Part shown: positions 25,601-37,188 of the stretch, piece after piece
Position numbering within the stretch: position 1 is the stretch's first letter
Layout of the letters: each line of letters begins with the position of its first letter
Assembly (NCBI GenBank): GCA_022494885.1
Contig: JAGVSM010003485.1
Coordinates: forward strand, 1 to 64,000
Reading direction: 5' to 3'
DNA from: Micrasema longulum
Taxonomy: Eukaryota > Arthropoda > Insecta > Trichoptera > Brachycentridae
DNA length: 64,000 bases
Translations under genes and position numbers: made by a program
The notes under the pieces: model-generated
What the model was told of the DNA's origin: nothing
The model's database searches: none
What the model saw: only the letters and a program-made list of their open reading frames with translations

Positions 25601-28600
25601 AGTCTCATCTCAAATCGGTTCTAGGTCATGTTATGTTGACTATTTCTCGATGTGATTTCATTTTAATTATGAAATCCAAGTACTCTTCAACTTGTTTATT
25701 ACATTTTGAGTGTAAAGATGGTTAATGTTCACCAGGTTTAAGGCATTTGCACTGATTTATATAGAAAACTCAATAGTGAAACGGGTACCTACAGCGGAGT
25801 TACCAAGCGAGTGCCTTTATGTGAGTAGGCGACCCAGAGTTGGACACTATTAAGACCCGTATGAGGGAGATGGAACAAGAGGCGGAGAAGCTCTAGCAGC
25901 TGCAGACAGAAGTGGACAAGCAGCTCAGCTTATCCTGCCCCGGCATTACTTACGTATTATGTTTACAGCAGAGTTACTAAGCAAGTGTCTTTATGTGATT
26001 AGGGGTCTGACAAAGGCATAGGACTGGAGAAAGTAGGCGACCCGGAGTTGGACGCCATTAAGGCGCGTATGAGGGAGATGGAGGAAGAGGCGGAGAAGCT
26101 CAAGCAACTGCAGACAGAGGTGGACAAGCAGCTCAGCTTAGCCAACCCTGGCATTAGTCAGTATTTACTACCCTTTTAAACGCTCTGGGTGTTTCTGATA
26201 TCCTACTGTAGATTTACTGAATTTAAATATAGATGTGTATAATCAAACGGTTCCCTAAAATACTCAAAGCTTTTCTGTGAATCGTACTTTGCTAATAATT
26301 TATTTCTGCCTCTGATCTTTATTTTGTTTTAATTGTCTTTATTGCCATAAACCATGATGATTTTGTACTGGCATAGTATACATTGCGTCAAATCTAGACT
26401 TTGTTATAAATAATATTATGTCTAAATAAAAATGTATTATTTCGCGGGGTAATTACTGCAACTAGGTAACTTGAAAATCAGCATTCGTGAGTTACGCAAT
26501 AAAAAAGCATTTTTTATCCTCCTCCGTGAATGCTAAAAATAGACTAGTTATGCATTCAAAGACTTGCCTACTTGTAGCAAGATGTAAATATGTGTTAAGT
26601 TAAAAATGCTGATTTGGAAGTTACCTTATTGTAGAAATTATTCCACGGTTTTTTTTTTTTGTTTTTTTTTGTTTTAAAGACATTTCTTAATGTGATCACT
26701 TTTAACTTAAAGTTAGTACATTGGTTTGTTAAATATGTTTCATAATTTTAGATAAAAAGAAACTAATGTTTTATTAAAAGTAATTAAACCTTAAAATTGT
26801 TTATTTTATAAGTTTTCTAAAAGGCCATTGTGCAGTATTTGTTAATAGTGTATATCGTGGGTATACTGGCAATAAACGTTCAACTCGAAAATATGCAGAT
26901 TTGACTTAATAATGCAGTTTTGTAAAGTTTTTAACGCTCTGAAAACTGGCAAAACACACCAAGTCATATAAAATTTTACAAATATGTAGTTTTAAAAATA
27001 AATTTAAGGTTAAGTCGTATTCCAGGTATTTTATTCAGGCTAAAAGATTTAAATAAATTAATATTTACTTAATATAAAATTAAGAAACAGAAAAATTTAA
27101 AACATGTTCTTAAATGAGCACTTAACATCTTACTATGTTTAAATAAGATATAAAAGAGTAAAATTGGAACAAAACTTAAATGCTTAAATTCTCAAAACAG
27201 GGATTTGAGAGTTAAAAGTTTTTTGCCAGAATACCCACGAATAATAATATTCTTCAGTATTTTTATTTCAATAATGTTTCAGTTTGTCATGTTTTAAATG
27301 TACCTATTCTTTTTTTTTTTCATATTGAAGAAGTAGAAATTACTTGAAAGTTGGTTTTTTGCTCCAGGTATAAAGTATATTTTTTTTTGTATCGAAGAAA
27401 AAAAATCTTTTTTTTTTGTGATGAATATTGCACGATTGGTCCCTTTTAATTTTCTGAAAGTTTAAAGGTATGACAATATAGTTAATTTTGTTTATATAGC
27501 AAGTCCCCTGAACATGTCCCTCGAGGAGAAAGGCGAAGTGGATAACCGTTCTGTGTATGTTGGTAACGTGGACTACGGAGCCACTGCTGAAGAGTTAGAG
27601 GAACATTTCCACGGGTGTGGATCCATCAACAGGTAAATTACACTATAATTTTGCATAAAAAAATATATTTGATAAATATTCCTCGAGAATTAAATCCAAG
27701 GATTTGGACATACGCTGAGAAATGTCTATTATTGACTCATTTATAAGTCCTAGCCAGTCAGGCCGTGAAACGTATTTGTACTTGTGGCACTTCTTTCCAA
27801 AGGTGCTGTATTTGTGTTGCAACTCCTCGTATAATGAATATGTAATCACGAAAATAGCAAATAAATATTCATATTCCTTTGGAATGTCTCCCCTACGTGT
27901 GTGGATTTGATTTTTCGAATGCCTCCACCCTAAAAAAAGAGCAAATTAGAGACAAAAGCAGTTAGGAATACCTTCAACTTAGAAAGAAGATTATGCAACA
28001 AAAAATCAGGGAGGAAATGGATCTATGGGTGACCCACCTTAGGAAGATAAATGATGGCAAACCGCAAATCTAAATGTTGTCAGTGATAGCAAAAGTGACA
28101 TATTGTGTGACGTATTCTATTTGATTTGAACTTCTTTGACTTTATTTTTGTTATATTTAGTATTGTCATTCTGTTTTCAACAAACTATACATTAAATACA
28201 CAACCATGTATTTATCTTACTGCGTGAAACAATTGAATTGTGCCCACGTAAAAGGGCATAATATCATACAAATATTTAAAAAACTGTTTTTTTCAAATGT
28301 AAAATGGTTTATATAGCAATGAGGTACCGTTGTCAATCACGGAATTTTGTGAAATAAGTATTGTTCTTTTTTTTTTAAATTTAAAAATGAACCGAATACA
28401 GCTTTGTATTAAAGTTTTTGCTGAATTATTAAAAAAAAACAAATAATGTGTATACCCTTCTATGTCGGCATAATTCAATATTTTTTTATTACACATTTGA
28501 GGCATAAGTCCCAACTCCATGGGACTCAAAGTCCTGTGTTGAGTCGGGACAAGCAATTAGTTGACACGAACATACGAGTATATCGTCACAAATATTATTG

Positions 28601-31600
28601 AGGATCAGAAACACAACAAATACACGGCTCATCAATATGTTAAACAGTAAACTCAAACATTCGGGAAATCATCCCGGATTTCCCACTAAAATTCCTCCCA
28701 CTAAGGAAAATCCAAATTGATGAATTTTTGTTTAAATGTCTTTATTCGGAGATCCATCAAATCACATTTCAGCCTTAAAATCAGTAAAATCTAGCTAAAG
28801 CCCTAATGGACTGACTAACCTCGGCTCTATTCCCTTTTCGGTAGTTTTAGCGGAGAGTTGCCATCGAGTGGAAAACATTCACCCAGGGCTCTGATTTTTA
28901 AAATAAGTTATTTTTGTCCGCAGGGTGACCATATTATGTAACAAGTTTGATGGGCATCCCAAGGGCTTTGCTTATATAGAATTCGGTGATAAGGACGGAG
29001 TACAGACTGCCATGGCAATGGATGAATCACTTTTCAGAGGAAGGCAGATCAAGGTTTGTACACTTTTATTTTAATCATTTCAATCAGTTTACGCATCTCA
29101 GATTTATGTATGAGGTAAACAAGTTAGTACCTCTAATGTGGCTATAAAGTTCAACCCATGGATTTAAATTAACAAATAAATACCAATATGGATAGATGTA
29201 TATTTATAATATTCAAACTAACATTATTAAGCGTCACTGAGAAATAGCTTTTTATCTCACTCTTTTTGTAGTTTCAACCTGAGAGACAGCGAGCGGGTAT
29301 AGTCTAGGTTTTAATTCTTATGCACCTACAGGTATAAAATCCACATATAAAATTAATGTTTGAAGTCTTAACTTTGTGATTTTCCATCTCAAATTATTAG
29401 TGTAATGGCACTTTTTTAGGCATATTGAGTTTTATATCACCGGATTTGTCTCGATGAAATCTACACTCTGACAAAATATGTTATGTCTTCGTTTAATAGT
29501 GTTAAAAATATTAACCGTGTCACTTTATATGTCTATTTTTTTATTTCCAAAGATGGCAAATTGAGATATGTCACAATAATACATACCATCTTTAGAAATG
29601 GAGTAATAGTTGACAATTTATGATACGTCAAACACACATTTTGTCCTTGTTTTAGATGGCAAAATATGATATGTCAAACATATCTTGTTTTGTCAACCGT
29701 TATTCCATTTCTAAAGATATGTCGTTTCTGTTAAAAGATGGGTAAATACTGTATGTCAAACATATCTTGTTTTGGCGTCTTTGTTTTAGAAGCCAAAATA
29801 TTGAAATTTTTCAGCTTTTTGTGTAAACACGCCATGGTGAAAAATAAATGCTGGAGATATAAATATTTAATGCATCTTTTAATAAACAGGTTTATTTAAA
29901 TTTTACTATGGGGTAAAATGAATTTATTAGATCATAAATGCCATAATGTGTGTATTTGTTTCATTATTATTGATCAGACAACTGATACATACCCACGAAA
30001 CCATCATAGTACCTTTGAATTGTTTTAATAGATGAGATTTGGAAAAAATATCCGATAAATAAAATTAATGGTTTTTACTTGAATACATATTTTTAGAAGT
30101 ACTTTTAGTGGGTGCATGCTAACTTTGAAACAAAACCCCACAGGGCTTTAGTTGATAAAGGTCTAAAAATGACATTTAACTGCATTTTTAATTTGTTTTC
30201 TCAAATTAGAGGGTTTAATCAATACATTGACAATTTGAGTAATTTGATTATTGATATAACCAGGTAATGCCGAAACGAACAAACCGTCCCGGCCTGAGCA
30301 CGACCAACCGCTTTCCTCGGGGGTCGAGAGCTCGAGGCCGCGGGATCCTCTCGCGGGGGGGACACATGGGCATGATGGGCTTCCGACCCACGCGCCGTCC
30401 CAGGTAACCACACTCACATTATCTACATATTTAGGAAATATAATACTGGTGGTTGGATACTATAATTATTGTTCATTTATATACGTTATTATTTTATGGG
30501 TGTTATTTTATTTCTTCATACCTTCCCTAAAAAAGTGGATTTTACCGAGTTACGTTTCATTTTGAACAAAATATAACTCGGAGGATGTAACGGTTTTACG
30601 TGGCTTAATTTACAAGTACATTCGTGGGGTAATTACTACGACTATAGTCCTTAAAATATTACTTGATTGAAATGACAGCTGTCAAACTAATGTCAATAGT
30701 GATGGGAAATTACTGATCACTAATCATGTACCGATCAAATCGATTTTATCAGTTTTTTCATGCAAACATGAAGCTCTGTTTCCAAAAATTTATATAAAAA
30801 TGCAAAAACAAGCCTATTATAGTGCGTTTAAGACAATTATTCACCAAAAAATTAGACAATTAGACTTTTTTCATGAACATCAAATATTTTTTTTTTTTAT
30901 TCGATCAATTTACATTGATTAATTTGTCCCATCTCTAACGTTTTTTGCAAAATGATGTAACCTTGTAAGAACATCGTTAATAATTAGGTTCATTTTAGTT
31001 TTTTTTGTTTTAAAGCTGATTTTATATATTTATGTTGATTGTCAAGCATTGTAATAAAAAAAAATATTAGCATACCAGATACTAATGATTTTTCGTGTGT
31101 CAATATAAATCACTCCTTAGACATTACTACAAAGTTATGTCGTCACTTTTTCTGATAACTGTCATTCTAATCAAGCTATATTTTAAGGACCATAACACAT
31201 TTTTATCTTCCTCCATGAACGTGGAAGAAGCTCGGAATGTATGCAGGATAGACGTGTGTGGCGGTCCATTCTCTCTGCTTACCCCTACAGGGAAATGGCG
31301 TTATGATAGTAGTAGTAATTTTAATTATTAAAAGTTGCTTTTATTACAGAGAAACCATTGACATATTGATACATAGACATGCCCTGAACCTTAAAATATG
31401 ACATTTAATTCATACCCAAACGCGTATTTAGTCATTCTTCAACCGAATCAAAACGAAAATGCCTACTTGTGCCATGAAAACGTGTAAAAACCTTTCAGAT
31501 AAACATTGTCGAAAGGATTGTTTAACTTTTCATTGGTAAATATTTGTTCACGAGTGATTAACAAAACTTGAAACAATGAATGTTCAAATATAAATGCTTA

Positions 31601-34600
31601 TTGAAGAAGAAATGGACTTAAGATTAAGAGTCTTTAACAGGCACCGGTTTTTTCATTTTTTTTTTTCATTTTAATACATTTATTGGGTACATGGGTATTG
31701 CCAACTTTAAAAATGAATAAAATTGCTATTCTTTCATTTTAATTGTATTATTTTACTCTATTTTCTTACTTTAAAAAAAAAAAATCTTTAAACTACTTTT
31801 ATCTGGTTTTGCTGAGTTTTTTTCTTCTTCATAATATTTTTCAAAGCATCAAAAACAAAATTATACATGTTCATTATTTTATACGCATACAGTATTATGT
31901 CTGTACTCTTTTTATTTGATTATTAATTAAAACTAATGACCTGATGACAAACTACTATTGAATAGTTTATCGGGACAAAGTATATTTTAATACTTGGTTT
32001 TCTTTATAATGTATTAATATTGTAATGTGTATATTTTATTGAATAAAGACCATGAAAAAAAAAAAAAATTAATGGATTAGAAAATCAATAAAGATCAGTA
32101 AAGAGACACCAAATAGTATGTTATTGAAAAAAAAATCACATGTATATGAAACTTTAGTAACATTTTAAAAACCCATTAAAGAATAAGTGGGACACGGAAA
32201 AAGGTACGAAGAAATAAAAAATACCCCTATATAATTAATATGCTTTATTTTCAATGATTTATTAACAATAATAATAGTCTTGCTGAACGGTTTCAGAATA
32301 CAACTGTTACTTTGTCAACTAAATAAATCTCCTTGACATTAAGCCTTGCAAATGCCATGTAAATTTGCAGAGATGGAGAACTTTGAGAAAGGAGTGTGGA
32401 TGTCTAGGCATTTACTGGGCTTACGACCTGCCATTGGCTGGTTGATCGCTTTACACTCTGTAACATTGTGCCTATGTTTGAACATCCACATTACGAATAT
32501 CCACATATGAATATTATTTAATAATAATAGTATTGCGCAAAAATAATAAAAAATAACTGCTTATGGTGTATATGTCGCTGCCAAATTGTTAAATCAGCCG
32601 CTAGGACGACTAGGCTGTTCATTAAATGTAAAAAAATATAATCCTGATTCAATTAAATGGCTAACGGACACTTAACCAAAATGTTAAAGTAAATTGTTTT
32701 TTAAAAATTAAAAACTCTTTCATTTTAATACAAAAATATTTTTTTATTTTTATGTGAAGTTAGGTTAGCTTATAGGTTGGGTTAAGTTTAATAACAAATA
32801 AAAAATATTATTAAACTTTTTATTTTATTTATTAAACTCAACCCAGCCTAACCTAACCTAACCCGGCGACTTTTGGTTCAGCCATTTCCAAAGGGCTAGC
32901 TTTCAACCAGCCAACATGTTAAACTTTGAGCTATCTTAAGTTCATTGAACAAATGACTTAGCTATTCAATTGAATGCTGGCATTTAATAAAAAGCCAGCC
33001 ATTAAATCGAGTGGCTGATTTAACGATTTGGCGGTGACATGTATATTATACTTTTATAATTAAAGTGGAACAGAAAATAAATTATTTTGATGATAATAAT
33101 TAAGTTTATTTATTTTTATTTATATACTTAAAAACTCATTTGCAATATATCCTTTTGGTAATTATGTAATACCTGATTTGTAGAATTCTTTAGATTTTTA
33201 ATTAAAAATAGTTACTAAATGACCTTTATTTGTTTATCAAACAAAAATAGCATGCAATGACAAGCAAATGTTCTTCAGTAATAATCATTGGTTTTGATGT
33301 GTTTATTCAAATAACAGTAGAGAAAATAACACAAAAATTAAATTTACAACATTTTTAATTCATCGCAACAAAAAACATTTGTTCACTTACACTGTCTCGA
33401 CATAAACTGAAATATTTAGATATTTTTTCGGTCCCTCTAACATTGATATAAAAATTCCTGATTAGTCTGTCCATTCAAATCATTTATCATATGTAACGTA
33501 TTTATGATTTAGAATTAAAATGTTTGAACGCACTATATTCATTAAATAGAACATAACTGCATTTTATTTTATTCGTCTTCATATTTATTCTCTACTGTGG
33601 AAAACCCGTCTAATTTTCATTTTCAATGCAAATTTCATAATAATATTGTTTGTGTGTAGTGTTAGCTATTACGTTGCATGAACAAGTCGGTATTCGGATG
33701 GCAGAAGGGACCATCTGTAATTTTGAAAAATGTTCAGGAGAGCTGAAATACGTCTCAATTTTAAGACTTAAATCCACAAACTAAAATATTTTAGTGTTGC
33801 ATTTTAATTATAAAATACCATTCTAAATAACGCTGATTTGAAAAAAAATATCTGCGTGTATTTACTGAAATATTAATTAAAACTTTTGAAAACTAAAACA
33901 TAGACAAAAATACAGATGGTCCCTTCTGCCATCCGACTACCGAAGTAATGGGTAATATTTATTGTTTAACCCTTTTAATCCTAGCGTATTTTTCATAGAA
34001 TGTTTGTAAAATCCCAATCACTTTTTTTAAACAACAAACGGTAGTTTATACTTTATTTTTTATCTCAGTTATAATACCTTTTGAGTTTTGATGAATTTTG
34101 TTAGATTAGTGTGTTTGAAATATTACCTTAATCCCAAAGTTACAAATAAAAATATACAACTTAAAACCCTGTACGAAAACATTGAGAATGGTGATGAGTT
34201 AAAGGGTTTACTCTCAGCGCATGTATCTGGATTCCACTGTTCACAAACACATTGCAAAATCTATCAAATACTTCATTTTGGGTTCCAACAAAGTGTATTT
34301 AAATGATTTATCGCTCCATCAATATTAAGGGCGCCTAATGAGTTCATTAATTAATATTGTGGTCTGTTTTGGATTTATTAAAGATGAATTTTGGTGCTGG
34401 CAAAACAATAAACGTCATATAACAATATTGATAGACTATAACATTTAATAGGAATTTGCCAATGTCAAATGTATGTGTATTTGAAATGCAGGAAAAGTAA
34501 ATTTGGTCTCTCATTATTTGCCAAACTATATGTAGTTTGTTCAAGGTAGAAACTGTCGGCTGAAATAATATTGATATTATAACATAATTCTATAATCGGA

Positions 34601-35117
34601 ATATTGTCCAAATAATTCACAATCTCGGATTATGTATCAGTGCTAAATGTCACAGTGTATTCACTTTTCTGGTTTAAAATGAACTTTCTTTATTAAAATA
34701 GTGTGAAAAAAGCCACTTGTACTGTAAAGTATTATTTTATTTTACGAAAGAAGAAAAAGTTCTTTCTATAAGAAAATATTAGAAATTTATTAAATGTATA
34801 TAATGTGTATGTTTAGTCAAATATGTAAATCAAAATATTTATTTAAAGCTTCTTTAAATATTTTCTGTAAATTTCAATTTTTTTGTATCAGAGGGGTTGC
34901 TTTAGTAATGTGACTCTACAAAAATATGTGCAATATAATATACTCAACTGTCGGAGCATTTAAATAATAAATACCCCTGTTAAGTTCCAATTTACTTTCT
35001 AGTATACAAATGATTGGAACTTTCAATTAATTATCTCTTTATAACTACTTTACTATCAAAATGGTCACCTTTTTGTTTTTTGTCCACAGTTACGGAGACA
35101 TACCGATGTATTATTGA
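16657..35117 (+). CDS. Pabp2: Nuclear poly(A)-binding protein 2 (PABPN1 orthologue), six exons
   Basis: Exons are 16657-16740, 26003-26156, 27500-27632, 28924-29053, 30264-30403 and 35090-35117. All phases match, giving 222 residues, close to the size usual in insects. PABPN1 binds nascent poly(A) in the nucleus, stimulates poly(A) polymerase and sets tail length. The acidic N-terminus starts [15 protein letters not shown]. The coiled coil [20 protein letters not shown] follows, then one RRM with RNP2 [20 protein letters not shown] and RNP1 GFAYIEF, then [18 protein letters not shown] and an Arg/Gly-rich tail. Exon 6 (SYGDIPMYY then stop) is the least sure: it has a strong TTTTTGTCCACAG acceptor and a Tyr-rich end like the family, but exon 5 is also phase-compatible with an exon at 37189. 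For exon 2, the donor GTCAGT at 26157 fits the phase of exon 3. Intron 1 is 9.3 kb and repeat-filled. The upstream region shows no clear TATA box. Confidence 0.93.
17430..18033. mobile_element. ~600-bp MITE-like element in Pabp2 intron 1
   Basis: Inverted ends ATACAGGTAAATGTCGTTTT (17430) and the complement at 18008-18033 continue into a matching ACGCCGG/CCGGCGC block. A nested inverted pair at 17445-17485 (TTTTACGCCGG and CCGGCGTAAAA) adds a short hairpin. No transposase frame is visible. Confidence 0.65.
18146..19525 (+). mobile_element. LINE reverse transcriptase fragment between inverted repeats
   Basis: The plus-strand frame at 18378-18767 shows reverse transcriptase of a CR1/Jockey-type [22 protein letters not shown], then [20 protein letters not shown] and the catalytic [11 protein letters not shown], then [16 protein letters not shown]. 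Frameshifts and stops follow, with further degenerate RT sequence to ~19300. The fragment is flanked by TCGGTGATACTACAATACCGC (18147) and its partial complement at 19503-19523 (17 of 21 bases). Confidence 0.75.
19676..21363 (-). mobile_element. Tc1-family DNA transposon, near full length, inactive
   Basis: Inverted ends begin CACCGCAAGACAAA on both sides (19676 and the complement ending at 21363) and continue with TTACGAGTT. They are flanked by the TA target duplication (19674-19675 and 21364-21365). The length, ~1.69 kb, is typical of Tc1 elements. The transposase lies on the minus strand inside it. The element sits in Pabp2 intron 1. Confidence 0.9.
20056..21193 (-). pseudogene. Tc1-type DD34E transposase, frameshifted, with a 72-bp intron
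   Basis: The N-terminus carries the helix-turn-helix region ([20 protein letters not shown], then [14 protein letters not shown] after a frameshift). Catalytic motifs are FSDESKF (first Asp), QDDSAPCH (second Asp) and [11 protein letters not shown] (Glu); with the second Asp of QDD aligned to the family position, 34 residues lie between Asp and Glu once the intron is removed. One-base frameshifts are inferred at a poly-A run near 21023-21030 and at WG(C)MTAYG near 20563-20572. Between 20394 and 20323 a GTGAGT...TTTTTTTATAG segment interrupts the frame between RART and [12 protein letters not shown]; removing it restores phase exactly. A copy with two frameshifts cannot make active transposase. 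Confidence 0.88.
21751..22071. mobile_element. pogo/Tigger-like 321-bp MITE
   Basis: It is flanked by TA (21749-21750 and 22072-22073) and starts CAGTACTCCCTCTATACTCC. The right end reads, in complement, CAGTGGTTTCTCGGTAATCT, like pogo-type termini. It has no coding capacity. It is inserted in the ~250-bp repeat, beside the mariner. Confidence 0.55.
22078..22753 (+). mobile_element. Internally deleted mariner element (676 bp)
   Basis: Inverted ends CGAGGTGTGTTCAGAAAAT and the complement of CGAGGGTGTTCAGAAAATC are flanked by TA at 22076-22077 and 22754-22755. The inside retains pieces of mariner transposase: an N-terminal stretch with ERRI-like [14 protein letters not shown] and a C-terminal stretch with [15 protein letters not shown] (last catalytic Asp) and [12 protein letters not shown]. 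About half of the usual ~1.3 kb is missing. Confidence 0.88.
23240..23500 (+). repeat. Possible tRNA-derived SINE
   Basis: AGTTCAGTGGTTGGCCTACC resembles a polymerase III A box, and GGTTTCTATTC, ~30 bases later, a diverged B box; a unique body follows. No second copy was found in the window. Confidence 0.35.
25462..25612 (-). repeat. tRNA-derived SINE (family 2), in Pabp2 intron 1
   Basis: A minus-strand copy. Read on the complement, it has a B-box-like GGTTCAAACCC-type segment and a CTCTACCACAACTTG block, with the family tail (AAGTACTTGCGTTCTTATGA on the plus strand). Confidence 0.65.
25790..25960 (+). pseudogene. Decayed tandem duplicate of Pabp2 exon 2
   Basis: This ~171-bp block parallels the true exon 2 block that starts at ~25963. 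It encodes [20 protein letters not shown], then EKL, then an in-frame TAG at 25894-25896, then [17 protein letters not shown]. It lacks the 30 coding bases present at 26003-26032 in the functional copy, and the donor GTCAGT is replaced by CTTACG. It therefore cannot be used as a normal exon. Upstream intron flanks (CAGCGGAGTTACCAAGCGAG versus CAGCAGAGTTACTAAGCAAG) were copied too, so this is a tandem genomic duplication and not a retrocopy. Confidence 0.9.
26443..26648. mobile_element. Foldback MITE, copy 1 (Pabp2 intron 2)
   Basis: The ends are mutual complements: GCGGGGTAATTACTGCAAC with TAGGTAACTTGAAAATCAGC on the left, and GCTGATTTGGAAGTTACC with ATTATTCCACG on the right. A second copy is at 40193-40430, and a left-end fragment lies at ~30623. 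Confidence 0.75.
28490..28720 (-). mobile_element. LINE 3'UTR fragment, Pabp2 intron 3
   Basis: It matches 8755-9003: CCTGTGTTGAGTCGGGAC, GTTAAACAGTAAACTCAA and CTCCCACTAAGGAAAATCCA in the same order. No RT frame remains. Confidence 0.7.
29566..29790. repeat. Hairpin with internal tandem repeats, Pabp2 intron 4
   Basis: Inverted arms at 29590-29614 and 29692-29716 (about 22 of 25 matching) flank and overlap repeated ATATGTCAAACATATCTTGT units at ~29668 and ~29751, with a diverged copy near 29565. Confidence 0.6.
32572..33040. mobile_element. 469-bp MITE with internal TTAGG/CCTAA inverted repeat
   Basis: Terminal inverted repeats ATGTCGCTGCCAAATTGTTA and the complement of its partner ending at 33040 (~27 bp, few mismatches) are flanked by GTAT on both sides (32568-32571 and 33041-33044), a likely target duplication. 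Inside, GTTAGGTTAG (near 32759) and CCTAACCTAACCTAACCC (near 32847) form facing arms of a second hairpin. It lies in Pabp2 intron 5. Confidence 0.8.
33680..33955. mobile_element. Short foldback element, Pabp2 intron 5
   Basis: A 25-bp perfect inverted repeat is formed by 33695-33719 and 33911-33935 (core GGATGGCAGAAGGGACCATC), with partly matching outer flanks. No coding capacity. Confidence 0.75.
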
Positions 35118-35512
35118 AAATTTAAAATATTCCCCAAAGTATGAGTTTTTATAACCCAGCGTTAAATTTCAAAGGTTCTATCAACACGTAACGCATATTT
35201 GAGTAGCCACAAGTTCCCGACCACACCTTGTATCCTTACTGTCGTCTACTCGGATGGACTTATGTGTTGAATGTATATTATTGTTTATTTATATTTAGAA
35301 TATTTATTTACATATCACATTATTGTAATACTTGTATTATAAAATTATAATGTTTATCTCCAGTCATAGAATCAGTCGAGATAATCAAACATCAGCCGCA
35401 TCACATTGTTTCGATGGTCCTAGAATTGTTTTACGGCCGAGGCATAATTTTGAGTTTGTCCAAATGTTATTAGGGAGTTAAGACTAGCATATTGCAACAC
35501 TTGAAAGAAGGT

Positions 35513-35562
35513 AATATGCCAGTCTAGGCATTTAGGGCCCTAAATGCCCAGACTGGCATATT
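35513..35562. repeat. 50-bp near-perfect palindrome
   Basis: AATATGCCAGTCTAGGCATT, then TAGGGCCCTA, then AATGCCCAGACTGGCATATT: the arms differ at one position. It follows a GAGTTTGTCCAAATGTTATT end like that of the abundant repeat and lies ~400 bp past the proposed Pabp2 stop, so it may fall in the 3'UTR. Confidence 0.85.
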
Positions 35563-35740
35563 TTCTTCGAAAGGTAATGTATAATGTGTCGGTCATTTTT
35601 TAATAATTAAAGTTTTTAAATTCCAACTTAAGTGTTAATGTTAGTAAAATGATTTGTGATACTCTTCTGAATAAATGCATTTTCCAATGGTGCTATGTTT
35701 ATACAGTTTGTAGAATGATTATGTAGAGAGGGCACATAAT

Positions 35741-35770
35741 ATGTATGTATGTATGTTTGTTTGTTTGCAA
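35741..35770. repeat. ATGT/GTTT microsatellite
   Basis: Short tandem runs of ATGT and then TGTT units. Similar short microsatellites are the TA run at ~1391-1410 and the CATA run at ~60855-60876. Confidence 0.8.
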
Positions 35771-37188
35771 CTGGCACTCGGCCATGTTGACAACACGTGT
35801 ACGCAGTGACTAGTGACATAGACAAGTGCCTTGTGCCTGCGCACACTGAGACTATATTGTAGTTCACGGTCTCCGGTGCCGAGGGGAGACCGATTATTGT
35901 TACGACGGTGTTTATATTTATTTGGCAATTCCTTTAAACACTGTATAATGAAATGCTGAATCTCTGCATGTTTGTAAAACTATTAAACAGCATGAAATAT
36001 TTCAACTTTTAATTTTATAATAATTATACACACTTACATTGGTTTTGATTGTATTCAATTGTTTTTTCTTTTTGGCACTCGAGCTTCTTTATATTGTTCA
36101 CTATAAATAATATAAAATTAGCTTTTCTCGTACTGTTCCTTATGAAGCAAAAGTACTTTTAACAAGTTATTTATTTAATAAATGCTACACTTTACTAATG
36201 AATTTAAGAAGGAATGCCTCATACATAGACTGAACACTGTTTATATTGTTATTCGTTGGTCTTTTGAATAATTTATTATTTTGTTATTTTGATTTAACAT
36301 GTTGGTTGTACGATATTTGAAAAATAAAGTTGCGGTTTGAAAGTAATCTATGATTTGTTCTTTCACTTCGCTTTTAACCTTCTCTCTTATTTTTGTGTAC
36401 AGTGTAGCTGTATCGTGACTTCTATTTATATTCCTATCAACGTAAAAAATATCCTCAAAAAATATTATATAAAAAAAAACAATGTAAAGAAGCGCCGTGT
36501 AAAAAAAATGTTAATTAGCGCTTATATTATTAGAAAAAAAATACTTAATAATACAATGCATGTATTTTTAAAAGAGGAAAAAAATGGAATATGTAAAATC
36601 AATAATAACTGGACGACTTCAAAAAAATATTGACTTGTATGTAAAGGTAAGAAGGACACTTCATAATTCATTCATACACATCAAGTAACCAACTACCGCA
36701 ACGGAAACTCTGGAAGTGCAGTGGACGGACTGATGATGACATTTCGAAATTCAAAAAATAAACATGATTATTCAAAAATAAATTACACACGCCTTTTTTA
36801 TAAAACTACACACATAAATAATATAAGGATTTTGGTCACCTATGATCACAATGACTTTTTTATGTTGTCAAATGAACACTCGATAAAATACTCTAAATCA
36901 CCTTTTGATGGATGTTGAACATTTTAAACTGCACATTAATAATAAAGGAATTTCTACAAATATAATGTAATTTTGTATCTATGAATCATGAACAACCACA
37001 TGAACCCCGAAACAATATGTTGCAGTAAGATCTTAATTATAATCTATGGCAGTGCTTTCACTTCAAGCTAATTCAAGCAGATTGGAACAAGACTTCATTA
37101 AAATACAATTTATTATGTTATCGGATTTTTACACCTTATTTTAATAATATAAAATACTAAAAAATATTATTGTATTCAATATTTTTAG

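Noticed and set aside
30163..30417. Two minus-strand frames over a GC-rich segment
   Set aside because: Shadows of Pabp2 exon 5 on the opposite strand.
32840..32865. CCTAA repeats as an interstitial telomere
   Set aside because: Only three units, and they are part of a MITE with clear ends.
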